From an uncultured Oscillibacter sp. (GTDB lineage Bacteria > Bacillota > Clostridia > Oscillospirales > Oscillospiraceae), in contig CAJTSM010000017.1 in assembly GCA_910578935.1 (NCBI GenBank), positions 284 through 61,989 on the forward strand: a stretch of 61,706 bases of DNA. The letters are read 5' to 3'. The translations under genes and the position numbers were made by a program. Every line of letters begins with the position of its first letter. Positions within the stretch are counted from its first letter, which is position 1. This document shows positions 6,283-16,538 of this stretch, piece by piece. The notes below the pieces were generated by a model that worked only from the letters and a program-made list of their open reading frames with translations, was not told the origin of the DNA and ran no database searches.

Positions 6283-8121
6283 TTATTGTTCGTCCCGCAG
6301 CAGCCAGGCAAAACCGTTGGGCCACAACTCTACATCCCGGAGGCCGTCGTAACGGGTTCCGTACATCAATTCCGTATATCCGCCGTCCCGATTCACGCGG
6401 GCACAGACAAACTCCCCGCTGAAATTGAACAGGCACACCAGCTCCCGGTCCCCTTGCCTCCGGCAGAGGGCCAGGACATGGGGTGTTCCGCTGTCCTCCA
6501 TAAACACATCCGCCCCGGCGTCAAAGCAGGGCTCGGCGGCCCGGATGCCCTCCATGCGCCGCAGGCCCTGGAAGAGCTTGCCCTGGCTGGTCTCCGGGTC
6601 CGTCCGCCTCTCCGCCAGATCCCAGGGAAAGTTCCCCCGGTGGAGGTAGCGGCTGTCCTCCCGCTTGTCGGGGTCGTCGTGATAACTCCAGTCGTTGAGC
6701 TGCCCCACCTCGTCGCCGCTGTAGATCACGGGGACGCCGCTCTGGCTGAACATCCAGGCGTGGAGGGTCAGGTCGCAGGCTACGGCCCGCTCCAGCCGGA
6801 AGGGGTCCTTCTCAACTTCCGCTGCCTCCACGCCGCAGAGGGAGGCCGTGGTGCCGCAGAGGCGGGCGTCCCCCAGGCGGGGGTCGTCGTTGTAGAGCTC
6901 TCCCCGGCTGGAACTGCCGGGCCATCTGCCGGTATAATAATCGTTCAGGTATTTCTTATGGGCCACTTCGTTCATGCCGAACCGCTGCTCCAGCCAGGGG
7001 TAGTCCAGGCCCCAGCCGATGTCGTCGTGGCAGCGGAGGTAATTGAGAAACAGAAAGTCCTTAGGCAGGGCACAGAGAATTTCCATCTGCCGTTTCAATA
7101 AGGAGGCGTCTCCGGTAGCCAGAGTATGCCAGGTGGTCGCCATCGTAGTGACATTATAGAGCATGTGGCACTCGGGTTTATCCGGAGTGCCGAAGTAAGG
7201 GGCTACTTTGGCGGGCTCCATTACCACCTCCCCCAGCAGCAGTACGCTGGGGCAGACGATTTCCGTCACCATCCGCAGCATACGGGACAGGGTATGTACC
7301 TGGGGCAGATTCCGGCAGTCGGTGCCCAGCTCCTTCCAAATATAGGGAATCGCGTCCAGGCGGATCACATCCACGCCCCGGTTGGTCAGGTACAGCAGGT
7401 TTTCCGTCATATCCCGGAAAACCGCCGGGTTCCGGTAGTTTAAATCCCACTGGTATGGATAGAAATTCGTCATCACTACGGAGCCGTCCGGGAGCTCCGT
7501 AAAGCTCCCCGGGGCGGTAGTGGGGAACACCTGGGGAATGTTCTTTTCAAACTCCCGGGGAATCTCCCAGGAGTCATAGAAGAAATAGCGCTCCCGGTAC
7601 TCCCGTTCCCCCGCCCAGGCTCGCTTCGCCCAGACGTGGTCCTCGCTGGTGTGGTTCATCACGAAGTCCAGACACAGGCTGATCCCCCGGCGGCGGCAGG
7701 CGTCCGCCAGGGCTTCCAAATCCTCCATGGTCCCCAGGGAAGGCTGAACCTTCCGGAAGTCGCTGACGGCGTAGCCACCGTCGCTGCGGCCCTTGGGGCT
7801 CTCCAACAGGGGCATCAGGTGCAGGTAGTTCACGCCGCACTCCTGGATATAGCCCAGCTTCTCCTTCACGCCCCGCAAATTTCCGGCAAAGGCGTTCACG
7901 TAGAGCATCATGCCCAGGAGGTCCCGCCTTCTGTACCATTCCGGGTCCGCCTCCCGCCTCTTGTCTTGGTCCCGGAGGGGCTTTTTCCGCTCCGCCCAAC
8001 AGCGGCGAAGCATTTCCACAAAGTCCGCAAACGCCTCTTCATCCCGGTAAAGCTCGCAGTAGAGCCATTTCAGCTCGTCGGCATGCCGGGCCAGGCGCTG
8101 GTCGAACACGGAAGTCCTCAC
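6283..8121 (-). CDS. Amylosucrase-like GH13 enzyme
   Basis: 612 residues from a GTG start, close to Neisseria amylosucrase (about 636). The GH13 catalytic regions match amylosucrase rather than sucrose phosphorylase: YLHLMPLLESPKGRSDGGYA, DFVMNHTS, DVIRLDAIPYIWKE with the Asp nucleophile, LLLGEVV with the acid/base Glu, and RCHDDIGW with the third Asp. Amylosucrase uses sucrose to extend an alpha-1,4-glucan and releases fructose, which fits the fructokinase immediately upstream. The GTG overlaps the kinase stop (GTGA) behind GGAGGGAGG, so I chose it over longer readings that run back into the kinase gene. No signal peptide is seen, so it should be cytosolic. The product is inferred; a sucrose hydrolase is the main alternative. 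Confidence 0.85.
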   Translation of the reverse strand: MRTSVFDQRLARHADELKWLYCELYRDEEAFADFVEMLRRCWAERKKPLRDQDKRREADPEWYRRRDLLGMMLYVNAFAGNLRGVKEKLGYIQECGVNYLHLMPLLESPKGRSDGGYAVSDFRKVQPSLGTMEDLEALADACRRRGISLCLDFVMNHTSEDHVWAKRAWAGEREYRERYFFYDSWEIPREFEKNIPQVFPTTAPGSFTELPDGSVVMTNFYPYQWDLNYRNPAVFRDMTENLLYLTNRGVDVIRLDAIPYIWKELGTDCRNLPQVHTLSRMLRMVTEIVCPSVLLLGEVVMEPAKVAPYFGTPDKPECHMLYNVTTMATTWHTLATGDASLLKRQMEILCALPKDFLFLNYLRCHDDIGWGLDYPWLEQRFGMNEVAHKKYLNDYYTGRWPGSSSRGELYNDDPRLGDARLCGTTASLCGVEAAEVEKDPFRLERAVACDLTLHAWMFSQSGVPVIYSGDEVGQLNDWSYHDDPDKREDSRYLHRGNFPWDLAERRTDPETSQGKLFQGLRRMEGIRAAEPCFDAGADVFMEDSGTPHVLALCRRQGDRELVCLFNFSGEFVCARVNRDGGYTELMYGTRYDGLRDVELWPNGFAWLLRDEQ

Positions 8122-9065
8122 GGCATCCGGCCTCCCTCCAGCTCCGCATGGGTGGGCATGGCGGGAATCGCCCCGCTGCGGGAGCAGGTGAAAGCCGCGG
8201 CCCGGTTGGCGAAGGCCAGAATGTCCTCCAGCTCCGCCCGCTCCAGGCCCTCCAGAGGCTTCTCCCCCCGGGCGCACAGGCGGCTGAGAACAGCTCCCAG
8301 AAAGGTGTCCCCCGCGCCGTTGGTATCCGCCACTTTCACGGTCACGCCGGGCTGACGCCAGGTTTCCCCCTTCCAGCGGCAGAACACGCCCTCTCCGCCC
8401 AGGGTGACCATAATCAGCGACAGGCCCCGGTCTTCCAGGATGCGGGTCCCTTCCTCCAGGTCCGCGGTGCCCGTCAGCAGGGGCAGCTCCTCTTCCGCCA
8501 GTTTAATGATATCCACCAGGGGCAGCGGGATCATCATCCACTCCGCCGCCTCCGCTTGATTGGCCCAGAGGGCGGGGCGGTAGTTGGGATCATAGCTCAC
8601 AAGTCCCCCGTGCTTATGGGCGGTGCGGGCGGCAAAGATGGTTGCGCTGCGGCTCATACCCGCCGTCAGGCTGACGGAGCCGAAGTGGAGGATTTTTGTC
8701 CTCAGCACTGCGTCCTCATCCACCTCTTCCGGGCAAATGTCCCGGTCCGCCCCCCGGAGGAAGCGGAAGCTTCGTTCTCCGGTTTTGTCCACAGAGACAA
8801 TGGCCATGGTGGTGGGCTGGCTTCCCGTGCGCAGGCCCGCTTGATCCACGCCGTTATCCGCCAGCACCCTGCGAAGATAGGCCCCAAAGCCGTCATCCCC
8901 CACCTTGCCCCAAAAGGCGGACTTGGCCCCCAGCCGGGCTGCCGCCACCGCAACGTTGGCAGGCGCTCCACCGGGATTGGCGGAAAACTGAGGCACCCCC
9001 GCCCCATTGACCCCCGTCTGGGTCAGATCAATCAAAATCTCACCAATCGCTGTCACGTCCATCAT
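8118..9065 (-). CDS. PfkB-family fructokinase
   Basis: A 315-residue ribokinase-family sugar kinase. The N-terminal signature GGAPANVAVAAARLGAK and the C-terminal signature DTNGAGDTF, with the catalytic Asp, are both intact. Its position as first gene in a two-gene operon with amylosucrase, overlapping by four bases, points to fructose as substrate: fructose released from sucrose becomes fructose 6-phosphate. ATG 9065 lies five bases after AGGAGG, and a second in-frame ATG follows at once. Confidence 0.88.
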   Translation of the reverse strand: MMDVTAIGEILIDLTQTGVNGAGVPQFSANPGGAPANVAVAAARLGAKSAFWGKVGDDGFGAYLRRVLADNGVDQAGLRTGSQPTTMAIVSVDKTGERSFRFLRGADRDICPEEVDEDAVLRTKILHFGSVSLTAGMSRSATIFAARTAHKHGGLVSYDPNYRPALWANQAEAAEWMMIPLPLVDIIKLAEEELPLLTGTADLEEGTRILEDRGLSLIMVTLGGEGVFCRWKGETWRQPGVTVKVADTNGAGDTFLGAVLSRLCARGEKPLEGLERAELEDILAFANRAAAFTCSRSGAIPAMPTHAELEGGRMP

Positions 9066-9139
9066 ACCGGCCTCCTATCCGTCTTATTTTATGAAGCGGT
9101 TCAGCAAAGTGTCCTTTTTTTACCAATTATCCGCTTCGT

Positions 9140-9183
9140 AATCGATTTCCCTGGATTATATCAAACTATTTTTTTCTTGTCTA
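9140..9183 (-). promoter_or_regulatory. Promoter and operator-like palindrome of the fructokinase-amylosucrase operon
   Basis: Minus strand: TAGACA (9178-9183), a 17-bp spacer, then TATAAT (9155-9160). The palindrome AATCGATT (9140-9147) sits about 8 bp after the -10 box, over the expected start of transcription, where a repressor would block initiation. The regulator is not encoded nearby. Confidence 0.65.
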
Positions 9184-9262
9184 GTGCTTTGTTGACGCTA
9201 ACTTTTAAATTTTTAAGGCTTTTCCAACCCCTTCCTTTTTTCGGTGCGGGTAAAAAACGGGC

Positions 9263-9292
9263 AAAAAAGGAGAGGTCCCTGCGGGCCTCTCC
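9263..9292 (-). terminator. Terminator of the liv operon
   Basis: Minus strand: stem GGAGAGG/CCTCTCC (9286-9292 with 9269-9275) followed directly by six T. It lies 14 bp after the livF stop. Confidence 0.85.
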
Positions 9293-9305
9293 TGCGGTGT
9301 TTTTC

Positions 9306-10008
<703 letters not shown>

Positions 10009-10016
<8 letters not shown>

Positions 10017-10847
10017 CCTCGCTCACCCCCAGATAGGCTTCGATGACCCGTTTGTCGTTCTGAATCGCCGCCGGGTCCCCCTGGGCGATCAGCTTGCCGA
10101 AGTCCAGCACATAGATACGCTCCGAGATGTTCATGACCAAATTCATATGGTGCTCGATAAGGAACACCGTCAGGTGGAATCGGTCCCGGATCTCGCCGAT
10201 AAAGGCCGTCAGTTCCTCCGTCTCCTGGGGATTCATGCCCGCCGCCGGTTCGTCCAGCAGCAGCAGCTTTGGCTCCGCCGCCAGGGCCCGGGCAATCTCC
10301 AGCCGCCGCTGCTTGCCGTAGGGCAGGGAGGTGGCCAGTTCGTCCTTTACGTCCGCCAGGCCCACGGTTTCCAGCAGCTCCAGCACGTTCTCCCGCTGCC
10401 GGGCTTCCTCCTTCCGGTTCAGGCGGAATGCGGCGGAGAACACGTTGCTGGTGGCCCGGCAGTGCTTGGCGATGAGCACATTGTCGAACACCGTCTGGCT
10501 TTTCCAAAGCCGGATGTTCTGGAAGGTCCGGGCCATGCCCAGACGGGTCACCTTGTCCGGGGTGGGAGCCAGCGCCTGGGTATAGTCCCCGGCGTGTTCC
10601 CCCTTATACTGCTGCTTCATCTTTCCCTGGGGGTGGTTCTCCACAATCTTCTCCCCCTGGAACCAGACGGCCCCGTTGGTGGGCTGGTACACACCGGTGA
10701 TGACGTTGAAGGCCGTGGTCTTCCCCGCGCCGTTGGGACCGATGAGGGCCACAATCTCCCCCCGGTTGACCTCCAGATTGAGGTTATCCACCGCCACCAC
10801 GCCGCCGAACTGCATGGTGACGTTTTCCACTTTCAATACGTTTTCGC

Positions 10848-10851
<4 letters not shown>
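10009..10851 (-). CDS. livG: Branched-chain amino acid ABC transporter ATPase LivG
   Basis: A 280-residue ABC ATPase with Walker A GPNGAGKTT, the LivG-type signature LPYGKQRRLEIARAL and Walker B LLLLDEPAAGMNP. An extra segment near residues 75-95 (KQQYKGEHAGDY) is slightly longer than in E. coli LivG. The start ATG overlaps the livM stop by four bases (ATGA), and the gene overlaps livF by eight, so the three genes are translationally linked. Confidence 0.95.
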
Positions 10852-11990
<1,139 letters not shown>

Positions 11991-12003
11991 ACCGTCCGCC
12001 CCC

Positions 12004-12879
12004 TTACACTTTGTCGGTGACCTTTTCACCGAAGAGGCCCGTGGGCTTCACCACCAGAATGATGATGAGCAGGGCAAAGGTGAAGGCGTCGGAGAAGATG
12101 CTCCAGCTGGAGCCCTTGATGACGCTCTCGGAAAGGCCGATGATAAAAGCCCCCACCACGGCCCCGGGGATGGAGCCGATGCCCCCAAACACCGCCGCCA
12201 CGAAGGCCCGGAGCCCCGGCAGGGAACCGGACAGGGGGACGATGGATTGATAGTTGGTGAAGTACAGCACAGAACCCACCGCCGCCAGGAAGGAGCCGAT
12301 AATGAAGGTGACGGAAATGACCGCGTTGATTTTGATGCCCATGAGCTGGGCGGTTTCAAAGTCCTTGGCCACGGCCCGCATGGCCATGCCCACCTTGGTG
12401 TGGTGGATCAGCTGAGTCAGGGCTAAAACCAGCGCCAGCACCAAAGCGGGCGTCACGACGGTAACCCACTTGGTGGAAACCCCGGCGATGTTCACCGTAG
12501 CGGAGATCCCCGGAATCTCCGGGTACATCTGGGGCAGGCCACCGGTAATATAGGTAGCCAGATTCTGGAGCAGGTAGCTGACGCCGATGGCGGAGATCAT
12601 AACGCTCATCCGGGGCGCCTCCCGCAGGGGCTTGTAAGCCGCCCGCTCAATGATAAAGCCCAACAGCACCGTCAGGGCCAGCACCAGGGGTATGGACGCC
12701 GCCAGAGGCAGGCTGGCGGTGAGGTAGACCATCATCAGGCCCGCCACCATGAACACGTCGCCGTGAGCAAAGTTGATCAGGCGCAGGATACCGTATACCA
12801 TAGTGTACCCGATGGCGATCAGGGCGTACTGTCCGCCCAGGGACACGCCGGAGAGCAGGATGGAAATGGCGTATTGCAC
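12004..12879 (-). CDS. livH: Branched-chain amino acid ABC transporter permease LivH
   Basis: A 291-residue permease with the LivH hallmarks GYTMVYGILRLINFAHGDVF near the N-terminus and the EAA-like loop RAVAKDFETAQLMGIK. I take GTG 12879 (VQYAISILLSG) as start because GGGAGG lies about eight bases before it and the protein then begins directly with the first membrane helix. An in-frame ATG much further upstream would add 86 non-homologous residues across the livK-livH gap. Confidence 0.93.
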   Translation of the reverse strand: MQYAISILLSGVSLGGQYALIAIGYTMVYGILRLINFAHGDVFMVAGLMMVYLTASLPLAASIPLVLALTVLLGFIIERAAYKPLREAPRMSVMISAIGVSYLLQNLATYITGGLPQMYPEIPGISATVNIAGVSTKWVTVVTPALVLALVLALTQLIHHTKVGMAMRAVAKDFETAQLMGIKINAVISVTFIIGSFLAAVGSVLYFTNYQSIVPLSGSLPGLRAFVAAVFGGIGSIPGAVVGAFIIGLSESVIKGSSWSIFSDAFTFALLIIILVVKPTGLFGEKVTDKV

Positions 12880-12978
12880 GAGGGAACCCTCCCTTGTTGT
12901 TTTGATATGGGGACGCGAAGGACCGTCTCGAAAAAAGCCGAACCAGCCTCTTTCGAGGCGGCCCTGTGAAACGCCGAT

Positions 12979-13006
12979 GCCTGTCGGGGAAAACTCCCCG
13001 ACAGGC
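12979..13006. promoter_or_regulatory. Strong intercistronic hairpin between livK and livH
   Basis: A perfect 12-bp stem (12979-12990/12995-13006) with a four-base loop sits 30 bp after the livK stop. No T-run follows on the minus strand, so it should not terminate fully. It is better explained as an mRNA 3'-stabilising or partial attenuation element that keeps the binding protein in excess over the permeases. Confidence 0.7.
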
Positions 13007-13036
13007 CAACGGATGGAAACGCGGGTATTCGGTTTT

Positions 13037-14236
13037 TTATTTGGCGGTCTGGACAGTTTCCAAGGTCCAGGCTCCGGCGGCGTTGTCCGCCGTCTTGATA
13101 TAGGCGGTGTCCCGGATGGCGTCGCCCACTTCATCAAAGGCGATGTCGCCGGACACGCCGGTATAGGTCAGGGCGGGAAGCGCAGCCTTGACGGCACCCT
13201 TATCGGGAGAGCCGGCGGCCTTCAGGGCTTCCAGGGCCACATAATAGGCGTCATAGCCCATGGCGGTCACCGCCGCGATCGTGTCGTTCCCCCCGTTGTT
13301 GGTCATGGCGGTGGAATCCTCCGCCAGCCACTCTTTGATGCCGTTATCGAAGTCCGGCGCGCCGCCCTCCTGGTAGAAGGTGGAGACATAAAGCTGGACC
13401 TTGGAGCCCTTGGCGGCTTCCAGAACCATATTGCTGTCCAAGGTGTCGGAGCCCAGGATGGGAGTCTCCAGTCCCATGGAAGCAGCCAGCTTGATAATCT
13501 GCGTGGAATAGGCAATGGAGACAGGGCAGAAGATGACGTCCGCCCCCTGGTCCACAGCCTTGTTCAGGTAGGTGGAGAAGTCGGAAGTGTTGGCGGGGAA
13601 GGAATCCTTCACACACTCGCCTTCAAAAGCCTGCTCGAAGTAGTTCAAAAGGCCCTGGTCATAGTCGTTGCCCAGCTCGCCCAGGAGGTAGGCCTTCTTG
13701 GCGGAGAACTTCTCCGTGGCGAAGTTGGCCAGGACGGTTCCCTGGAAGGGGTCCAGGAAGCAGATGCGGAAGTAGTAGTCGTTGCCCGCGGTGACGCCGG
13801 GGTTCGTGCAGGTCACGCCGATGGCGGCCAGGCCCGCCTCACCGAAGATCGGGCCGCCGGCCATAGCGCAGCCGGAACCGTAGGTGCCCAGCACCAGGCT
13901 CACGTCCTGGCTCACCAGCTGAGAGGCGGCGGTAGGCGCCTTGGCCGCGTCGGAGGCGTTGTCGGCATAAACCAGCTCGACGTTGTAAGTTTCGCCGTTG
14001 ATCTCCACAGTGGGAGTCTCCTTGTTGGCGTACTGCATGCCCAGCATCTCCTGCTTGCCGCCCGCGCCGGAGTCGCCGGTGGCGGGTTCAAAGACGCCGA
14101 TCTTGACAACCTTGTCCCCGCCGGAGCTGCCGCCGGAAGGCTGGGCATCGCCGGAGCCGCCGGAACCGCTGCCGCCGCAGGCGGCCAGGCTCAGCGCCAG
14201 GGCCAGGGTCAAAAGCATCGCAATCCATTTTTTCAT
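13037..14236 (-). CDS. livK: Branched-chain amino acid-binding lipoprotein
   Basis: A 399-residue periplasmic-binding-protein type I lipoprotein. The signal peptide has the lipobox LSLAAC followed by a Gly/Ser-rich linker (about residues 20-45), which places it on the outer face of the membrane. The mature part fits LivJ/LivK: VVKIGVFEPATGDSGAGGKQ, then GTYGSGCAMAGGPIFGEAG and LGSDTLDS. Two ATGs lie three codons apart; the second (14236) is chosen because the GGAGG abuts the first but is nine bases from the second. It is the first gene of livKHMGF, separated from livH by 157 bp. Confidence 0.93.
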   Translation of the reverse strand: MKKWIAMLLTLALALSLAACGGSGSGGSGDAQPSGGSSGGDKVVKIGVFEPATGDSGAGGKQEMLGMQYANKETPTVEINGETYNVELVYADNASDAAKAPTAASQLVSQDVSLVLGTYGSGCAMAGGPIFGEAGLAAIGVTCTNPGVTAGNDYYFRICFLDPFQGTVLANFATEKFSAKKAYLLGELGNDYDQGLLNYFEQAFEGECVKDSFPANTSDFSTYLNKAVDQGADVIFCPVSIAYSTQIIKLAASMGLETPILGSDTLDSNMVLEAAKGSKVQLYVSTFYQEGGAPDFDNGIKEWLAEDSTAMTNNGGNDTIAAVTAMGYDAYYVALEALKAAGSPDKGAVKAALPALTYTGVSGDIAFDEVGDAIRDTAYIKTADNAAGAWTLETVQTAK

Positions 14237-14528
14237 TCTTTTCATCCTCCTATACAAATAGGACCTTCGTCCTGATATGCCGCTTATTCTACGTCTTTTT
14301 CCCGGATTTTTCAAGGTAAATTCTTCACAGAAAGATTTCCCGGATTCCGCCGCCGCGCATGGCCGCGCCTTCAAATTCGCGGCCGTTTGTCTTTCTATGG
14401 GGGACATTCTAAAACACGGGGAAAATTTTTCCGTCCATTTGTCCTTCATTGGAAGACAATCGTTTTCGTGATTTTGCTGAACCGGTGAGATTTGGGAAAA
14501 ATTTTCACTGTCATCTTTTCGGTTATTG

Positions 14529-14556
14529 TTGCAATATGATGGAAGTATGCTATAAT
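14529..14556 (+). promoter_or_regulatory. Promoter of the chemoreceptor gene
   Basis: TTGCAA (14529-14534), a 16-bp spacer, then TATAAT (14551-14556) with a TG extension at 14548-14549. The start codon is 45 bp downstream. No clear livK promoter is visible on the other strand of this divergent gap. Confidence 0.75.
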
Positions 14557-14601
14557 AAAACCATTGCCTAATGAAATACGGAGTGGGAGGATACATCCTG
14601 T

Positions 14602-16263
14602 ATGAGCAAGCAAACAAGCATTAAAAGGACCGTGTGGATCCGCACGGTTGCGGCCCTTGCCTCGATCCTGTTGTTCAGTTTCGTGACCACGGCCAACATC
14701 TTGCGCATTCAAAGCGTCCAGAGCGCCAACACCCAGGCCGCCGCCCTGCTTCAACGGGCGCAGGGGGCGGAAACCGCCCACTATAAATGGGCCAGCAATC
14801 TCAGCAACGCTCTTTACGCCGGCACCGACTTTACCGGCAGCATCGACCCCACCGCCTGTACCCTGGGCCAGTGGCTCTATGGGGATGCGGAAACCGACGA
14901 CCCCGAGATCCTGTCCCTGCGCAGCAAGATGGAGCCTTTGCATAAGGAAATTCACGAGTCCGCCACCTATGTGCTGGAGCTGCTGAAAACCAATCCCGCC
15001 CAGGCTCAGGATTACTATCAGAAAACCATTTTGACCAACATCGCCACCCTGGTGGGCCACCTGGACAATGTGGTGCAGAACCAGACCGACGCCAACAACC
15101 AGGGCCTGGAAAAAATGCACTCCCTTATCCTTCAGATGCAGCTGATCTGTTTCCTCTGCCTGGTGCTGGCGCTGATCTGCCTGATTGGGCTGGTCACTTA
15201 CGTGGGCAAGCACGTGGTGAAACCCATCCTACACATCACAGACCGGGCCCGCCCCCTCCAGGAGGGCCACCTGGATCTGAAGATGGATTATCAGTCTGAG
15301 AATGAATTGGGCGAGCTGGCCAAGACTCTGGAAAAATCCATGGTCTTGATCCACAGCTATGTGGAGGACATCAACCGCGTCATGGCCCAGCTGTCTCAGG
15401 GCAATTTCGACGTGTCCACTTCCACGCCTTACATCGGCGATTTCCAGTCTATTGAGTCCTCCCTGAACAGCTTTACTTCCACGATCTCCGATACCCTGGG
15501 CAACATTGTCCATACCCAGGGCCGGGTTTCCAGCAACGCCGGCCAGCTTTCCAGCGGGGCCCAGGCCCTGGCCCAGGGCGCGACGGAACAGGCCAGCGCG
15601 GTGGAAGAACTCTATGCCACGCTGGACGACCTGTCCAAGGGCGCGGCGCAGAATGTCCAGTCCGCCGCCGCCGCCCTGGAGAGCGCCCGCCTCACCGGCG
15701 AACAGGTGACCGTCAGCGGCCAGCAGATGGAGCAGATGGTTTCCGCTATGAGCGACATCACCAACTCCTCTCAGGAGATTGGGCGCATCATCAAAACCAT
15801 TGAGGACATTGCTTTCCAGACCAACATCCTGGCCCTGAACGCCGCCGTGGAGGCCGCCCGGGCAGGCACCGCCGGCAAGGGCTTCGCCGTGGTGGCCGAC
15901 GAGGTGCGCTCCCTGGCCACCCGGTCCGACGAAGCTGCCAAGGCCACCAAGGACCTTATCGACAACTCCGTCCAGGCCACGGAACAGGGCAGCCGCATCG
16001 TGGGCCAGGTTTCCCAGTCCCTGAAGAAGACCCTGGACCTGGTGATGCAGTCCAACACCACCATCAACACCATTGCCGAGGCTGTCCGCGGCGAAGCCGC
16101 GTCCATCGCCCAGGTCACAGAGGGCATCAGTCAGATTTCCGCCGTGGTTCAAACCAACTCCGCCAGCAGCGAGGAGTCTGCCGCCGTCAGCTCGGAGCTC
16201 TTTGAGGAGGTCCACAAGCTGGAGGATGAAACGCGGAAATTCCGGCTCAAAAAGGGTCACTGA
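14602..16263 (+). CDS. Methyl-accepting chemotaxis protein with extracytoplasmic CZB domain
   Basis: A 553-residue chemoreceptor. The order is: membrane helix 1 (about 14-34), an outside domain (35-175), membrane helix 2 (about 178-200), HAMP (about 200-255) and a long cytoplasmic signalling coiled coil with the hairpin tip EDIAFQTNILALNAAVEAAR. The outside domain has the chemoreceptor zinc-binding (CZB) pattern: His60 and Trp63, Cys86-x-x-x-x-Trp91, His114 and His118. This 3His/1Cys zinc site is usually cytoplasmic; here it lies between the two membrane helices. The gene stands alone with its own promoter and terminator, and no che genes are nearby. It may sense zinc or hypochlorous-type oxidants. 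Confidence 0.9.
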   Translation: MSKQTSIKRTVWIRTVAALASILLFSFVTTANILRIQSVQSANTQAAALLQRAQGAETAHYKWASNLSNALYAGTDFTGSIDPTACTLGQWLYGDAETDDPEILSLRSKMEPLHKEIHESATYVLELLKTNPAQAQDYYQKTILTNIATLVGHLDNVVQNQTDANNQGLEKMHSLILQMQLICFLCLVLALICLIGLVTYVGKHVVKPILHITDRARPLQEGHLDLKMDYQSENELGELAKTLEKSMVLIHSYVEDINRVMAQLSQGNFDVSTSTPYIGDFQSIESSLNSFTSTISDTLGNIVHTQGRVSSNAGQLSSGAQALAQGATEQASAVEELYATLDDLSKGAAQNVQSAAAALESARLTGEQVTVSGQQMEQMVSAMSDITNSSQEIGRIIKTIEDIAFQTNILALNAAVEAARAGTAGKGFAVVADEVRSLATRSDEAAKATKDLIDNSVQATEQGSRIVGQVSQSLKKTLDLVMQSNTTINTIAEAVRGEAASIAQVTEGISQISAVVQTNSASSEESAAVSSELFEEVHKLEDETRKFRLKKGH

Positions 16264-16271
16264 AAAGCCTG

Positions 16272-16307
16272 AAAAATCCGCCCGGACAATGATCCGGGCG
16301 GATTTTT
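16272..16307. terminator. Two-way terminator between chemoreceptor and small ORF
   Basis: A perfect 15-bp stem (16272-16286/16293-16307) with A5 and T5 ends, so it works in both directions. It starts eight bases after the chemoreceptor stop and abuts the stop of the small minus-strand gene. Confidence 0.9.
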
Positions 16308-16490
16308 CTACTCCATCAGTCCGGCCCTTCTCATCTGGGCCGTCTTGGATTGGAGGCGGGCAAAGGAGGTTACGCTGTCGTCCTCTTCCAAAAGCGTTTT
16401 GGCCTCCGGAGAAAGTGTCTGGAAAAATTCATAAGCCGAAGGGTCCTGATCCAGCAGGTCCTCTAAGCTGAGGTATTCCACACCGTACAT
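16308..16490 (-). CDS. Small acidic protein of unknown function
   Basis: A 60-residue protein starting MYGVEYLSLEDLLDQDPSAY. ATG 16490 has an excellent GGAGGTGA five bases upstream, and the stop abuts a perfect terminator, so it looks like a real, well-translated gene. It is rich in Leu, Glu and Asp and is probably helical; it has no signal peptide or cysteines. I do not recognise a family. It is divergent from the GNAT gene. Confidence 0.7.
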   Translation of the reverse strand: MYGVEYLSLEDLLDQDPSAYEFFQTLSPEAKTLLEEDDSVTSFARLQSKTAQMRRAGLME

Positions 16491-16501
16491 CCAAATCACC
16501 T

Positions 16502-16525
16502 CCGGGCCTAGTCTGCCCGGTTTTT
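16502..16525 (+). terminator. Terminator-like hairpin just before the GNAT ribosome site
   Basis: Stem CCGGGC/GCCCGG (16502-16507/16515-16520) followed by five T, then AGGAGG at 16528-16533. It lies in the 48-bp divergent gap, where no upstream plus-strand transcript is expected to need termination. It may be a small attenuator for the GNAT gene or may block read-through. Confidence 0.5.
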
Positions 16526-16538
16526 ATAGGAGGCTTTC

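Noticed and set aside
12880..13137. Long N-terminal extension of LivH across the livK-livH gap
   Set aside because: The extra 86 residues are Arg/Pro-rich and unlike LivH, they cross a strong hairpin, and a well-placed SD supports the GTG at 12879.
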